The notes beneath the pieces are model-generated. The model was not told where the DNA came from. It ran no database searches and saw only the letters and a program-made list of their open reading frames with translations. Below, in pieces: positions 17,798 to 27,399 of a DNA stretch of 64,000 nucleotides. Where the stretch lies: contig DYJL01000004.1 of assembly GCA_020723105.1 (NCBI GenBank), forward strand, positions 101,813-165,812. Reading direction: 5' to 3'. Within the stretch, counting starts at the first letter, position 1; the number at the start of each line of letters is the position of its first letter. Made by a program: the position numbers and the translations under genes. Source of the stretch: Nitrospira japonica (GTDB lineage: Bacteria > Nitrospirota > Thermodesulfovibrionia > UBA6902).

Positions 17798-19377
17798 TAT
17801 ATAAAGTCATCATTATTGGCACGGGACCGTCCGGCGTTGCTGCAGCTTTTGGTTTTGCGGAACAGGGCATACAGCCGCTGATTCTGGATGTCGGCAAAGT
17901 AGCTCAGGACGTAACGCCGCTAAATGAAAATATTTATGATTATAGAAAGAAGAACGATGCGTTTAATATTATGATTGGGAAAAACTATGAGATGCTGGAT
18001 CATGTCATTAATAAGCGGTCACCGTCACCAAAGATTTCTTCTCCTTACATGCAGTTTGTTATGGAAGATGCCGGAAGTTTGTCGCCCATAACTGAAACAG
18101 GCTCACATGTAATTCAGAGTTTTGCAAAAGGCGGTTTAGCCAGTGCATGGGGTGCCGGACTTTACAGGTTCCTGGATGATGAATTAATTAATGTGCCTGT
18201 AAGCGCTGCAGAACTCGATCCTTACTATGACAAACTGACAAAGGAGATTGGTATTTCAGGGGATACCGATGACCTCACGCCTTTTTTCGGCTCTACTGAA
18301 AATTTGTTAAGACCGTTAAGGCTGTCCGGCAAATCGGAAAAATTATATTTGAAATACCAAAGGACAAGGAGGAAACTGAATGCTTCAGGCATATTTATAG
18401 GAAGGCCGCGCCTGGGTGTTTTAAGTCAGGCTTATGATAATCGTATTTCATATAATTATCATAATCTTGAGATGTGGTTTCCAAATTTGCCATACATTTA
18501 TACGCCTGCTTTTACGCTCGAAAAACTAATAAGGGAAAATAAAGTCGTATATAGGAAGTCCATACTGGCAGAATCATGGTTCAGAGAAAACGGTCATCTA
18601 ACAGTTAAGGCACGGAATCTTGAAGATGGATTACAGGTAACTTTTAAATGTAAGAAGCTTGTTCTTGCAGCCGGGACTATTAATAGCGCAAAGATAGCGC
18701 TTAAATCCAAGAATGACTATAGGACAAAATTACCGTTGCTTGATAATTCTCTTTTACAAGTACCGTTAATTACTCCATCATTTATTGGAGATAAGCTGGA
18801 AAAAGACTCTTTTGGGTTGACAAACTTAAACATTCTTTTCGACTGGCATGAATATAATTTGCGGCTGCAGGGAAGCATTATTGAATTGACGTCGCCTGCC
18901 AGGGCCTTGTTTTATGAGATGTTTCCGCTTTCAGCAAGAAGCAACCTTACCTTAATAAAATACTTACTGCCTTCTGTTTCAATTTTGTTTCTCTATTTTC
19001 CGGGAAGCTCAAATAATTCTGGTTATATAACTTTACGATCTGATAATACACTTGAAGTAGAAAGTTTCCCATGTGAGATAAGTAAGAAAATTATCCAAAA
19101 AGTAGCATATACTCTGCTGAACATGGGTGCATTTACACATCCAATGCTTATTAGGCCTCCGGCCCATTCAATTCACTATGCCGGTTCAATGCCTATGGTA
19201 GAGAATCCACGTCAAAATTATCATTGCAATAAATATGGTGAGCTTTATGGGGAACCGGGAATTCATGTGGTTGATGGTTCTTTACTGTCTTATGTCCCAT
19301 CCAAGAATCATTCGTTTACCCTGATGGCGAATGCAATGAGAATTGCGGATTATATTTCCAGAACTATAGAAAAATAA
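17794..19377 (+). CDS. GMC-family FAD-dependent oxidoreductase
   Basis: This 527-aa protein has the FAD-binding Rossmann motif GTGPSG near residue 10 and the C-terminal GMC_oxred_C features: HYAGSMPM, a VVDGSLL block and KNHSFTLMANAMRIA with the catalytic His. GMC enzymes oxidise alcohol groups of sugars or other substrates. It overlaps the small gene before it by 4 bp and shares one base (TAATG) with the SDR after it, so the three form a tight unit. An FAD oxidase next to an SDR reductase suggests oxidation then reduction at one carbon, in effect an epimerisation (inference). Confidence 0.88.
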   Translation: MIYKVIIIGTGPSGVAAAFGFAEQGIQPLILDVGKVAQDVTPLNENIYDYRKKNDAFNIMIGKNYEMLDHVINKRSPSPKISSPYMQFVMEDAGSLSPITETGSHVIQSFAKGGLASAWGAGLYRFLDDELINVPVSAAELDPYYDKLTKEIGISGDTDDLTPFFGSTENLLRPLRLSGKSEKLYLKYQRTRRKLNASGIFIGRPRLGVLSQAYDNRISYNYHNLEMWFPNLPYIYTPAFTLEKLIRENKVVYRKSILAESWFRENGHLTVKARNLEDGLQVTFKCKKLVLAAGTINSAKIALKSKNDYRTKLPLLDNSLLQVPLITPSFIGDKLEKDSFGLTNLNILFDWHEYNLRLQGSIIELTSPARALFYEMFPLSARSNLTLIKYLLPSVSILFLYFPGSSNNSGYITLRSDNTLEVESFPCEISKKIIQKVAYTLLNMGAFTHPMLIRPPAHSIHYAGSMPMVENPRQNYHCNKYGELYGEPGIHVVDGSLLSYVPSKNHSFTLMANAMRIADYISRTIEK

Positions 19378-20246
19378 TGAAAAAGGTATTGATAACCGGC
19401 GCTAACGGCTTTATAGCAAGACATCTATCAAGGACTTTAAAAGAGGCAGGGATTTTTGTAATAGGAACATCCAGAAAGCCAGCGCCTGCTAATAATTATG
19501 ATGAGGTTGTTCCTGGAGTATTAGGCAAGCCGATAGAGGGATTGTTTGAAAAGCACGATATAGATGCCATAATTCATTGTGCCTATGATAAAGAAGAAAT
19601 TGACAATATGAAAAATGCAGAAGGAACTATCGTCTGGGCTGAACAGGCTGAGAAAAATGGAGTCGGTTTGCAGATTTTCATGAGCTCCTTGTCAGCGGAT
19701 GAAGATGCCATTGCTTCATACGGCCAAAAGAAATATGAGGTTGAAAAATGGTTTATAGAACATAATCATATTGTTTTCAGACTGGGACTGGTAGTTGGCG
19801 AAGGAGGGCTCTTTAAAAGAATTATATCTATGGTAGAAAGACATTATTTAATACCGTTAGTTGATAAGGGTAAAACACTGACTTATGTATCAGATATAGA
19901 TACAATCTGTCTGATTATGCATGATTTGATGTCTGGAGGACATAAAATAGAAAGAGGCAGAATATGGAATCTTCAGCAAGGAACTCCGTTCTTTTTTGTA
20001 GATATCCTGAGAGAAATCAGCCGGCAGAATAATCTGTTTCGTATATTTGTTCCAATTCCGTATCTTATGGTTTCAATTGTGTTGAGTTTAATTGAGAGGC
20101 TGAAATTCCTAAAGATTGGAATCAATACAAACAATTTAAAAGGGATGCGTCAGCTTAGTAAAAAAGAATTCAAGTCAGATTTGCCGGAACTGGGATATCC
20201 GGATACGTCACTTAAAATGCTTATAAAAAAAGCCATTACCTGTTAG
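19377..20246 (+). CDS. NAD-dependent epimerase/reductase (SDR)
   Basis: This 289-aa extended SDR has ITGANGFIA at the N-terminus, SSLS near 103-106 and catalytic Y115-K119 in SYGQKK. It is shorter than the typical nucleotide-sugar epimerase (310-340 aa) and its substrate-binding region is reduced. Its start overlaps the GMC oxidoreductase stop as TAATG, so the two products are made together. It may reduce the keto product of that enzyme (inference). Confidence 0.85.
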   Translation: MKKVLITGANGFIARHLSRTLKEAGIFVIGTSRKPAPANNYDEVVPGVLGKPIEGLFEKHDIDAIIHCAYDKEEIDNMKNAEGTIVWAEQAEKNGVGLQIFMSSLSADEDAIASYGQKKYEVEKWFIEHNHIVFRLGLVVGEGGLFKRIISMVERHYLIPLVDKGKTLTYVSDIDTICLIMHDLMSGGHKIERGRIWNLQQGTPFFFVDILREISRQNNLFRIFVPIPYLMVSIVLSLIERLKFLKIGINTNNLKGMRQLSKKEFKSDLPELGYPDTSLKMLIKKAITC

Positions 20247-20270
20247 AAGTTTTAAAAAGGGGAGGGTGTT

Positions 20271-21527
20271 GTGCAGAGAAAAACGAAACAATTATTTTTT
20301 AATTTTATGGTGTTATTTTTTACGATATGCCTTCTGATTATAGTAGCAGAGATAGCTGCGCGAATTATATCAAGAGAGCTTGCTGAAAATAACTGGGTTG
20401 GCGCTGAAAAAAAATATTATGAATACGACCCATTACTTGGATGGAAGAAAATACCGAAATTAAACACGACACGTGCTAGTGCTGGTAACGCTCCAATTTC
20501 ATACCAAATTAATTCCAGAAGTATACGTGGCCATGAATATTCATATGAGAAGCTTGATAATGAGTATAGAGTACTTATTCTTGGAGATTCTTTTGCCGAA
20601 GGTTTTATGGTTGAGTTTCATGAATTATTTTCAGAGGTATTGAAAGATAGATTAAGTAAGATGAGAAAAAATAGACACTATCAGACAATTAATACTGGTA
20701 CAAGCGGATGGAGCACTGATCAGGAATTATTGTTATTTCAGAATGAGGGGAAAAAATATAAACCCAACCTAACTATTCTCATGTTTTATGAAAATGATAT
20801 AGCATATAATAACCAGCCAAAAGACTGGGGAATGTATTATAAACCACTCTTTAAGATAGAGAACGGTATCCTTGTCTTAACGAATGTACCCGTCCCGAAG
20901 CCTGATATTTTTATAATTCATGATCATCTGGAATCAGAGGGATCTGTCTTCAGAAAAATCAGGAGGTGGCTCAATGTTAATTCTTATCTTTATAAGTTTA
21001 TTAAAGAAAGAATTAAGAATACGTATGGTTTTATGAAGCTATCATCTAAGATTGGTATAATTGATAAACAAATAAACGAAAAAGAAATTATCCCACCGGA
21101 ATACAGGGCATGGGAGAAAAATTATAATGAAACCATCAGGAGTGCCTGGGGAATTACGGAAGCGATACTTATAAAGCTTAGGGATGAAACTGCCTTGATA
21201 GACAGTAAGTTGCTCGTTTTTTATGTGCCTTTTGAAGGCAGCATTCATAACGAAGTATGGGATAAACTGAAAAGGGTATACAATTTTTCAGATGAAGACT
21301 GGTCTCCGGATCGGGCGGGAATAGTATTGGAAGATATCTGTAAGAGAAATAATATCGATTTCATAAATCCTACAGAAAAATTGAAAACAAAGGCTGTTGA
21401 AGTAGAAAAGGATAATAAAAGACTTTACGATCCTGTTGACCATCATTGGAATGCTGAAGGGAATAAATTTGTCGGTGAGTTATTGGCGGAATACATAGCT
21501 TTTAAGTATTTGGGAAATAATAAATAA
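20271..21527 (+). CDS. Membrane-anchored SGNH/GDSL hydrolase-like protein
   Basis: This 418-aa protein begins at a GTG (20271) behind the strong site AAGGGGAGGG. A single N-terminal membrane segment (about residues 8-31) leads to a periplasmic SGNH domain with GDS at 105-107 (nucleophile S107), G-T-S-G-W-S, N-D in FYENDIAYN and a C-terminal DHHWN catalytic pair. The triad looks complete. The likely role is O-acyl (acetyl) transfer or removal on the glycan. It is the closing gene of the GMC/SDR run and is followed by 230 bp without a gene. Confidence 0.86.
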   Translation: MQRKTKQLFFNFMVLFFTICLLIIVAEIAARIISRELAENNWVGAEKKYYEYDPLLGWKKIPKLNTTRASAGNAPISYQINSRSIRGHEYSYEKLDNEYRVLILGDSFAEGFMVEFHELFSEVLKDRLSKMRKNRHYQTINTGTSGWSTDQELLLFQNEGKKYKPNLTILMFYENDIAYNNQPKDWGMYYKPLFKIENGILVLTNVPVPKPDIFIIHDHLESEGSVFRKIRRWLNVNSYLYKFIKERIKNTYGFMKLSSKIGIIDKQINEKEIIPPEYRAWEKNYNETIRSAWGITEAILIKLRDETALIDSKLLVFYVPFEGSIHNEVWDKLKRVYNFSDEDWSPDRAGIVLEDICKRNNIDFINPTEKLKTKAVEVEKDNKRLYDPVDHHWNAEGNKFVGELLAEYIAFKYLGNNK

Positions 21528-21757
21528 TTCTTTCTGGATAGTATGTTCTTTTCTTATATCTTATATTGGTTAAGAGTCGAGAATAAATTTTATTATTAAT
21601 TATTGTCCGAAGCTTCCGTCGGTTGTTTTTTCTAAAAGAGGCAACCTGAATCAATAAGGAAGAATCTTTGGTTACCTTTATTTTCATACGAAGGTTCTAT
21701 TATAATGATAAATACAATTATTAATAGTATGAATATAAATGGGAGTGAAAAACGTTG

Positions 21758-22765
21758 ATGCTTGACCATATGAGAGAGCATAGTGATATTTTTATATGTC
21801 CAGCATGCAAAGGGAGCTTGGAAATAGCTGTTGATAGTATAATATGTCTTAAATGTCATAACAGCTATGAAGTAGAGGATGGAATACCACTTCTATTCTG
21901 GCCGCATGAAGGAGATGATTCAAGGGAACATATTACGAAAACAGTAAAAGCATTTTATGAAAAAACGCCATTTCCAAACTATGAGGAGAATGAAAATATA
22001 GGAAATCTTGTTCAAAAAGCTCAGGAAAGTTTTTTTCCGCGTTTATTGAACGAGCAGATCCCTTTTAATATAAGAATGCTTGAGGTTGGTTGTGGAACCG
22101 GTCAGCTAAGTAATTTTTTGGGCGCTGCCCATAGAAATGTTTTCGGAGCAGATCTATGCCTTAATTCTTTGAAGCTGGGTCAGAAGTTTAAAGAGAAAAA
22201 CGATCTTAAGAGAGTAGGTTTTTATCAAATGAACCTGTTCAGACCTATTTTTAAGGAAGAGAGTTTTCCTCTCGTTATATGTAATGGTGTTCTTATGACT
22301 ACTACTGACCCATATGGCGGTTTTAAGTCAATATCAAAACTGGTGAAGGATGGGGGATATATTGTTATTGGACTCTATAATACATATGGCAGACTAATAA
22401 CAGATATTCGCCGTATAATCTTCAGAATAAGTGGTGATCATTTCAAGTTTTTAGATCCTCGGCTGAGAGGACATGATAGAGGTGAGGCAAAAAAAGAGGC
22501 ATGGTTTGCAGATCAATATAAGCATCCGCGTGAATTAAAACATACAATGGGTGAATTACTTAAATGGTTTGATGAAACAGGTTTTGAATTTGTATATGGG
22601 GTTCCGAATCCAAAGGCTTTTAGTACATTTAAATTGAATGATACAATATTTAAGAAACATCCTCGAGGTAACTGGTTGGATCATTTTATTACTCAACTTC
22701 ATATGGTTCTTACCGGAAGCAAAGAAGGGGGGTTCTTTACGATGGTTGGAAAGAAGAGGAAATAA
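21758..22765 (+). CDS. Trm112-type zinc ribbon methyltransferase, paralog 1
   Basis: From ATG 21758 the product is 335 aa; an in-frame TTG at 21755 is an alternative, but the paralog at 24452 starts with the matching MLDHM. It has a four-Cys zinc ribbon (CPAC then CLKC) and motif I LEVGCGTGQLS. Where the paralog has VLHHTGDP, this copy reads VLMTTTDP, losing both histidines of a block widely kept in this methyltransferase group. The reaction is SAM-dependent methylation of an unknown acceptor, possibly changed or lost here. A 47-bp stretch (22028-22074) is identical to the paralog. The next gene starts 5 bp downstream. Confidence 0.85.
   Translation: MLDHMREHSDIFICPACKGSLEIAVDSIICLKCHNSYEVEDGIPLLFWPHEGDDSREHITKTVKAFYEKTPFPNYEENENIGNLVQKAQESFFPRLLNEQIPFNIRMLEVGCGTGQLSNFLGAAHRNVFGADLCLNSLKLGQKFKEKNDLKRVGFYQMNLFRPIFKEESFPLVICNGVLMTTTDPYGGFKSISKLVKDGGYIVIGLYNTYGRLITDIRRIIFRISGDHFKFLDPRLRGHDRGEAKKEAWFADQYKHPRELKHTMGELLKWFDETGFEFVYGVPNPKAFSTFKLNDTIFKKHPRGNWLDHFITQLHMVLTGSKEGGFFTMVGKKRK
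22028..22074 (+). repeat. 47-bp block identical between the paralogous methyltransferases (copy at 24722-24768)
   Basis: The bases at 22028-22074 are identical to 24722-24768, while codons on both sides differ at many synonymous sites (for example ggttgtggaaccggt against ggatgcggaacgggt). It encodes the segment before motif I ending in NEQIPFNIR. Such an island fits a short gene-conversion tract. Confidence 0.7.
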
Positions 22766-22770
22766 TAAAT

Positions 22771-24129
22771 ATGAACGGCACTTCCAAACAAGAAAAAACT
22801 TTTTACGTAATCGGTATACTGTTTTTCCTGACAGGCATATTGTGCAATGAATGGGTGCTTGCGTATTTATTCAGTTCCGATGCAGCTATAGCACTTAATA
22901 GAAGGATAATCATATGGATATTTGACGTCATAATGATAGCAACCGGTTTGACAATCATTATCAAGAGAAGGTTTCTGCAGATAAAAAAATTGATATACAA
23001 TATTATTTTATTGTTTATCATGATAGTTGTAGTAGAAGTGGGACTGCAGCTTGTGTATTTTATTTCTCACAGGGGAGAGGAAGACGAGATAAGCGATAAA
23101 AGATATCTATTGCCTCAGTATAATGGAAAGGAATGGGCGAAGCCTTTATATGAGGAAATGAGTAAACTTTCCGGAGAATATAAGGAATACAGGGAGTGGG
23201 GGAAGAAAGAATATCATGGGAAATATATAAACATAAACCCTGAGGGGGTTAGGAAGACATGGAATCCGAACATACCTCTAAGCAAAAATGCAAAAACAAT
23301 TTATGTGTTTGGAGGATCGACTATTTGGGGTGACGGTGTAATTGATGACAATACTATTCCCTCGTATATGTCTAAAAAGCTTAATAAAAGCGGTTATAGT
23401 TTTGTTGTATATAATTATGGGGAATGGGCTTATACATATACCCAGGGCATAATCCATTTGATCCTCCTGTTAAGAGATGGATATAGACCTGACTATGTTG
23501 TTTTTTATGACGGTATAGCCGACATTTACGGTGCTTATCAATCAGGAGTGCCAGGACATCTCCATTATTCGTATTCACTAAGGAATAAATTTAAAGAGAA
23601 TAAGATTTCTGGTATACGGCTTATTATGATTGGTATGACAAATATATTAACAGAATATAGTAAAATATATAATGAGCTAATAAAAATAAACAGGAGATTG
23701 GATCCTCCGCAATCTATGTTTCAAGAAGTTGCACATAGTTATGATGATAAAGAATTGCGTGAACTGAGCAAGGGAATTGTCGAGTATTATGGGAAATCAC
23801 TTATGCTTTTAGATAACCTTTCAAAAAGTTATGGTTTTAAATATATTTGCTTTTGGCAACCTGTTTCATTTACCGGAACAAACGTTACAGATGAAGAGAC
23901 CAAGTCGGATGTAAGGTTTCAGGACAAGGCGTTGATTAAACTGCACCGATATACATTGGAATATTTAAAAACGAAATTATTTCCTCATTTCTTTAACATT
24001 TCAGATATCTTGGATGGAAAAACAAAATCTTATTATATAGATTTTGCTCATATAACAGAAGAAGGCAATGAAGTCGTTGCAGATGAGATAGTTTCACTAT
24101 TTAAAAAGGAGTACCTATCAAATGAATAA
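22771..24129 (+). CDS. SGNH hydrolase-like protein with three N-terminal membrane segments
   Basis: This 452-aa protein has hydrophobic segments at about 11-29, 45-63 and 73-96, then an SGNH-type domain with GGSTIWG (S183 as nucleophile in place of GDS), NYGEWAYT, a YDGIAD block and a C-terminal DFAH pair. It lies between the two Trm112-type methyltransferases, and its last codons overlap the next gene, a 52-aa DUF5989 protein, by 8 bp. This overlap ties an SGNH enzyme to the SxtK-like small protein. It is probably a periplasmic acyl transfer or esterase function on glycan (inference). Confidence 0.85.
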   Translation: MNGTSKQEKTFYVIGILFFLTGILCNEWVLAYLFSSDAAIALNRRIIIWIFDVIMIATGLTIIIKRRFLQIKKLIYNIILLFIMIVVVEVGLQLVYFISHRGEEDEISDKRYLLPQYNGKEWAKPLYEEMSKLSGEYKEYREWGKKEYHGKYININPEGVRKTWNPNIPLSKNAKTIYVFGGSTIWGDGVIDDNTIPSYMSKKLNKSGYSFVVYNYGEWAYTYTQGIIHLILLLRDGYRPDYVVFYDGIADIYGAYQSGVPGHLHYSYSLRNKFKENKISGIRLIMIGMTNILTEYSKIYNELIKINRRLDPPQSMFQEVAHSYDDKELRELSKGIVEYYGKSLMLLDNLSKSYGFKYICFWQPVSFTGTNVTDEETKSDVRFQDKALIKLHRYTLEYLKTKLFPHFFNISDILDGKTKSYYIDFAHITEEGNEVVADEIVSLFKKEYLSNE

Positions 24130-24280
24130 ACTATCAGAGCTGTCGGAATTCTGGATGTTTTTAAAAGCCCGCAAAAAATGGTGGTTGGCCCCTATCATTA
24201 TTTTTCTGTTTTTAGTAAGTTCAATGATTTTCCTTTCAGAAGGTTCAGCCATAGCCCCATTTATTTATGCGATGTTTTAA
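24122..24280 (+). CDS. DUF5989 / SxtK-like 52-aa membrane protein
   Basis: A 52-aa ORF starts at ATG 24122, overlapping the SGNH gene end by 8 bp. It encodes a basic N-terminal segment (FLKARKKWW), one hydrophobic segment (about residues 23-39) and the signature EGSAIAPFIY. This matches the DUF5989 family, whose member in saxitoxin gene clusters is SxtK. By my alignment it is identical at 31 of 52 positions to the ORF at 61361, which rules out a chance reading frame. The function is unknown; family members typically sit beside O-carbamoyltransferases and SxtJ. Here the methyltransferase at 24452 and then the carbamoyltransferase and SxtJ genes follow. Confidence 0.9.
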   Translation: MNKLSELSEFWMFLKARKKWWLAPIIIFLFLVSSMIFLSEGSAIAPFIYAMF

Positions 24281-24451
24281 GAGAGTAACTACTATAAAAA
24301 GGAAAAAAGTTACCAGATAAGCTTTTCTATATAAGATAAATGGTTGTTACGAACCTTGTGAAAGACACTACTTCTTTATAATAAATCATATTTTTAATTA
24401 TATTTCGATTTTTTTCACACCCAACTATAGCAAAAGGCGTTAGAGGAGAGC

Positions 24452-25465
24452 ATGCTTGATCATATGAAGGCGAATTATGATATTTTTGCATGTCCTGCAT
24501 GCAGGGGAGATTTGGAAATTTCTGACGAAGGAGTAAAATGTTTTGCCTGTGCTAACCGGTATGAAATTGAAGAAGATATACCTCTTCTTTTTTGGCCAAA
24601 TGAATGGGATGATGCAAAAAAAGATGTTACTGATATAGTGAAGGCATTCTATGAAAAAACACCGTTTCCCAACTACGAGGAACAAGAAAACATTGGAGAC
24701 CTTGTACAAAAGGCCAACGGGAGTTTTTTTCCGCGTTTATTGAACGAGCAGATCCCTTTTAATATAAGGGTGTTGGAAGTAGGATGCGGAACGGGTCAAT
24801 TAAGCAATTTTTTAGGCGCTGCTCACAGGAGTATTTTCGGGGCTGATATATGTCTTAATTCTTTGAAGATGGGGCAGGGCTTTAAGAAGAAGAATAATCT
24901 GGAGAGGGTTGGTTTCTACCAGATGAACCTGTTCAAACCCATATTCAAGGAAGAGACTTTTCCACTTGTTATATGTAATGGCGTTCTGCACCACACAGGT
25001 GATCCGTTCGGCGGATTCAAGTCCATATCCAAACTTGTAAAGAAAGGCGGGTATATCGTCATCGGACTTTATAATAAATATGGCAGGCTTATAACGGATA
25101 TGCGCCGTACCATCTTTAGAATGAGCGGCGATCATTTCAAGTTTATAGACCCACGGTTGAGGACTTATGACAGAGGGGAATCTAAGAGAAACGCCTGGTT
25201 TGCAGATCAGTATAAACATCCTCGGGAAGTAAAGCACACTATCGGGGAAGTGCTGAGATGGTTTGACGAGACGGGTTTTGAGTTTGTGTATGGCGTGCCG
25301 AATCCAAAGGCTTTCAGGACATTCACAATGAATGATTCGATATTCAAGGTGCATCCTCGCGGTAGATGGTTTGACCATTTTATAACCCAAACACATCTAT
25401 TTTTTAGTGGAAGTAAAGAAGGCGGCTTTTTCACAATGATTGGAAGGAAAAAATATATTATTTGA
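24452..25465 (+). CDS. Trm112-type zinc ribbon methyltransferase, paralog 2
   Basis: This 337-aa protein has AGAGGAGAG just before ATG 24452. Its zinc ribbon uses C14/C17 and C30/C33, the class I methyltransferase motif I is VLEVGCGTGQLS (107-118), and the histidine pair H180-H181 is present in VLHHTGDP. It is closely similar along its whole length to the product at 21758. It lies between DUF5989 and the duplicated carbamoyltransferase, in the same direction. It is expected to methylate a sugar or lipid-linked intermediate; the acceptor is unknown. Confidence 0.88.
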   Translation: MLDHMKANYDIFACPACRGDLEISDEGVKCFACANRYEIEEDIPLLFWPNEWDDAKKDVTDIVKAFYEKTPFPNYEEQENIGDLVQKANGSFFPRLLNEQIPFNIRVLEVGCGTGQLSNFLGAAHRSIFGADICLNSLKMGQGFKKKNNLERVGFYQMNLFKPIFKEETFPLVICNGVLHHTGDPFGGFKSISKLVKKGGYIVIGLYNKYGRLITDMRRTIFRMSGDHFKFIDPRLRTYDRGESKRNAWFADQYKHPREVKHTIGEVLRWFDETGFEFVYGVPNPKAFRTFTMNDSIFKVHPRGRWFDHFITQTHLFFSGSKEGGFFTMIGRKKYII

Positions 25466-25573
25466 CAACAAATATCAATGAACTTGTCTAATAATAAATA
25501 TGAGGTATCAGTAGTGGTAAATAATGACTGAACTTACAATTCAGGGCAAGCAGAAAATGGGAGCAATAAGATA

Positions 25574-27391
25574 ATGGTAATCCTTGGGATATCCGCTTTT
25601 TACCATGACAGCGCAGCATGTCTGGTTCAGGATGGGCGAATCAAATCAGCTGCACAGGAAGAGCGTTTTACAAGAAAGAAGCATGACTCTTCCTTTCCCG
25701 TAAACGCAATCAATTTTTGTCTGAGCGACAGCAAGTTGACTGTTGATGATCTGGATTATGTGGCATATTATGACAAACCCTTCCTGACATTTGAGCGTAT
25801 ACTTGAGACGTATCTTAATTTTGCTCCTATAGGCATCAAATCATTTATTAAGGCTCTGCCCTTATGGATCAAGAAGAAGCTCTGGATGAAAGAAGTTATC
25901 AAGAAAGAATTAAAATATGAGGGGAAGATTATTTTTCCGGAGCATCACGAATCACACGCTGCATCTGCATTCTATCCATCACCTTTTCAGGAGGCGGCTT
26001 TTTTGACAATGGATGGAGTTGGGGAATGGACTACGGCAAGTTACGGAATAGGGAAAGGCAGCAGAATTGATATTCTTTCTGAAATCAGATTTCCTCATTC
26101 ATTAGGACTGTTATACTCTGCATTTACCTACTATACGGGTTTTAAAGTCAACTCAGGGGAATATAAAGTTATGGGACTTGCTCCATATGGAGAGCCGAGA
26201 TATAAAGACGCTATTTTACGGGAGCTGATAGATATAAAAGAAGACGGATCTTTCAGGATGAATATGGAGTATTTTAATTATTGTGCCGGGTTAACGATGA
26301 CGAATGATAAATTTCACAAACTCTTTGGAGGCCCTCCGCGTAAACCAGAATCAAAGCTTACACAAAGGGATATGGATCTTGCGCGTTCAGTCCAGGAAGT
26401 GACAGAGGAAATTGTACTGCGAATCGGGAAACATATACGGAAAGAAACGGGGCAGAAATATCTCTGTCTGGCAGGAGGAGTTGCGCTTAACTGTGTAGCA
26501 AACGGGAAACTGCTGCGTGAGAGGATATTTGAAGATATGTGGATACAACCTGCGGCCGGAGATTCAGGCGCAGCATTGGGAGCGGCATTACTGGCATGGT
26601 ATCAATATCTTGAGAATGAAAGAAAGGCAGACAACACAAATGATTTTCAGCAGGGATCATATCTTGGGCCAAAATTTGAAAATGGATATATTGCCGAATA
26701 TTTAAAAAGGAATAGAATTCCTTATCAGGAATTAAATCATGAAGAGCTTCCCGAGAGGATCGCAGATTTAATCGCGGATGAAAAGGTGATCGGATGGTTT
26801 CAGGGAAGGATGGAGTTTGGGCCTCGTGCCCTGGGAGGAAGGTCTATTATAGGAGATGCCCGTTCTGCAAAGATGCAGGAGACGATGAACCTGAAGATCA
26901 AGTTTCGCGAAAGTTTTCGGCCGTTTGCTCCATCTGTAATACGGGAAAGGGTATCGGATTTTTTTGAAATAGATAGATCAAGTCCTTACATGTTACTGGT
27001 AGCGCCTGTAAAGAAAGAGTTTTGTCGTGATATGACAGAGGAAGAGCAACGGCTTTTTGGGCTTGATAAACTGCATGTTGTCAGGTCCAATATGCCGGCA
27101 ATCACTCATGTTGATTATTCTGCACGGATTCAGACAGTAGATGGAACGTACAATAATCTTTATTACAATATGATCAAGAAATTTGATGAAAAGTACGGAT
27201 GTCCTGTAATAATCAATACCTCTTTTAATGTGAGGGGAGAACCTATTGTGTGTACGCCAGAAGATGCATATCTGTGTTTCATGCGTACAAATATGGATTA
27301 TCTGATTATGGAAAATTATCTGCTCGATAAACAGGAGCAGAAAGCCCTGGAAAAAGACATTGATTGGCAGAAAGAATTTGAGCTTGATTAG
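25574..27391 (+). CDS. Carbamoyltransferase (SxtI/NodU type), copy 1 of an identical pair
   Basis: The 605-aa protein has the complete family architecture: N-terminal MVILGISAFYHDSAAC, metal ligands HHESH (124-128) with D147, LAGGVALNC near 299-307, and the YrdC-like C-terminal domain with GRMEFGPRALGGRSI (411-425) and INTSFNVRGEPIVCTPEDA. It should form carbamoyl-adenylate and carbamoylate a sugar hydroxyl. It is followed 8 bp later by an SxtJ-like gene, as sxtI is by sxtJ in saxitoxin clusters. An identical copy is at 37121. The DUF5989 gene lies 1.3 kb upstream with a methyltransferase between. Confidence 0.95.
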   Translation: MVILGISAFYHDSAACLVQDGRIKSAAQEERFTRKKHDSSFPVNAINFCLSDSKLTVDDLDYVAYYDKPFLTFERILETYLNFAPIGIKSFIKALPLWIKKKLWMKEVIKKELKYEGKIIFPEHHESHAASAFYPSPFQEAAFLTMDGVGEWTTASYGIGKGSRIDILSEIRFPHSLGLLYSAFTYYTGFKVNSGEYKVMGLAPYGEPRYKDAILRELIDIKEDGSFRMNMEYFNYCAGLTMTNDKFHKLFGGPPRKPESKLTQRDMDLARSVQEVTEEIVLRIGKHIRKETGQKYLCLAGGVALNCVANGKLLRERIFEDMWIQPAAGDSGAALGAALLAWYQYLENERKADNTNDFQQGSYLGPKFENGYIAEYLKRNRIPYQELNHEELPERIADLIADEKVIGWFQGRMEFGPRALGGRSIIGDARSAKMQETMNLKIKFRESFRPFAPSVIRERVSDFFEIDRSSPYMLLVAPVKKEFCRDMTEEEQRLFGLDKLHVVRSNMPAITHVDYSARIQTVDGTYNNLYYNMIKKFDEKYGCPVIINTSFNVRGEPIVCTPEDAYLCFMRTNMDYLIMENYLLDKQEQKALEKDIDWQKEFELD

Positions 27392-27399
27392 GAGAAAAA

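Noticed and set aside
22450..22480. 'DPRLRGHD' reading in the methyltransferase, which resembles the translation of common palindromic repeats
   Set aside because: The paralog has DPRLRTYD at the same place with no length change, so it is native protein sequence and not an inserted repeat.
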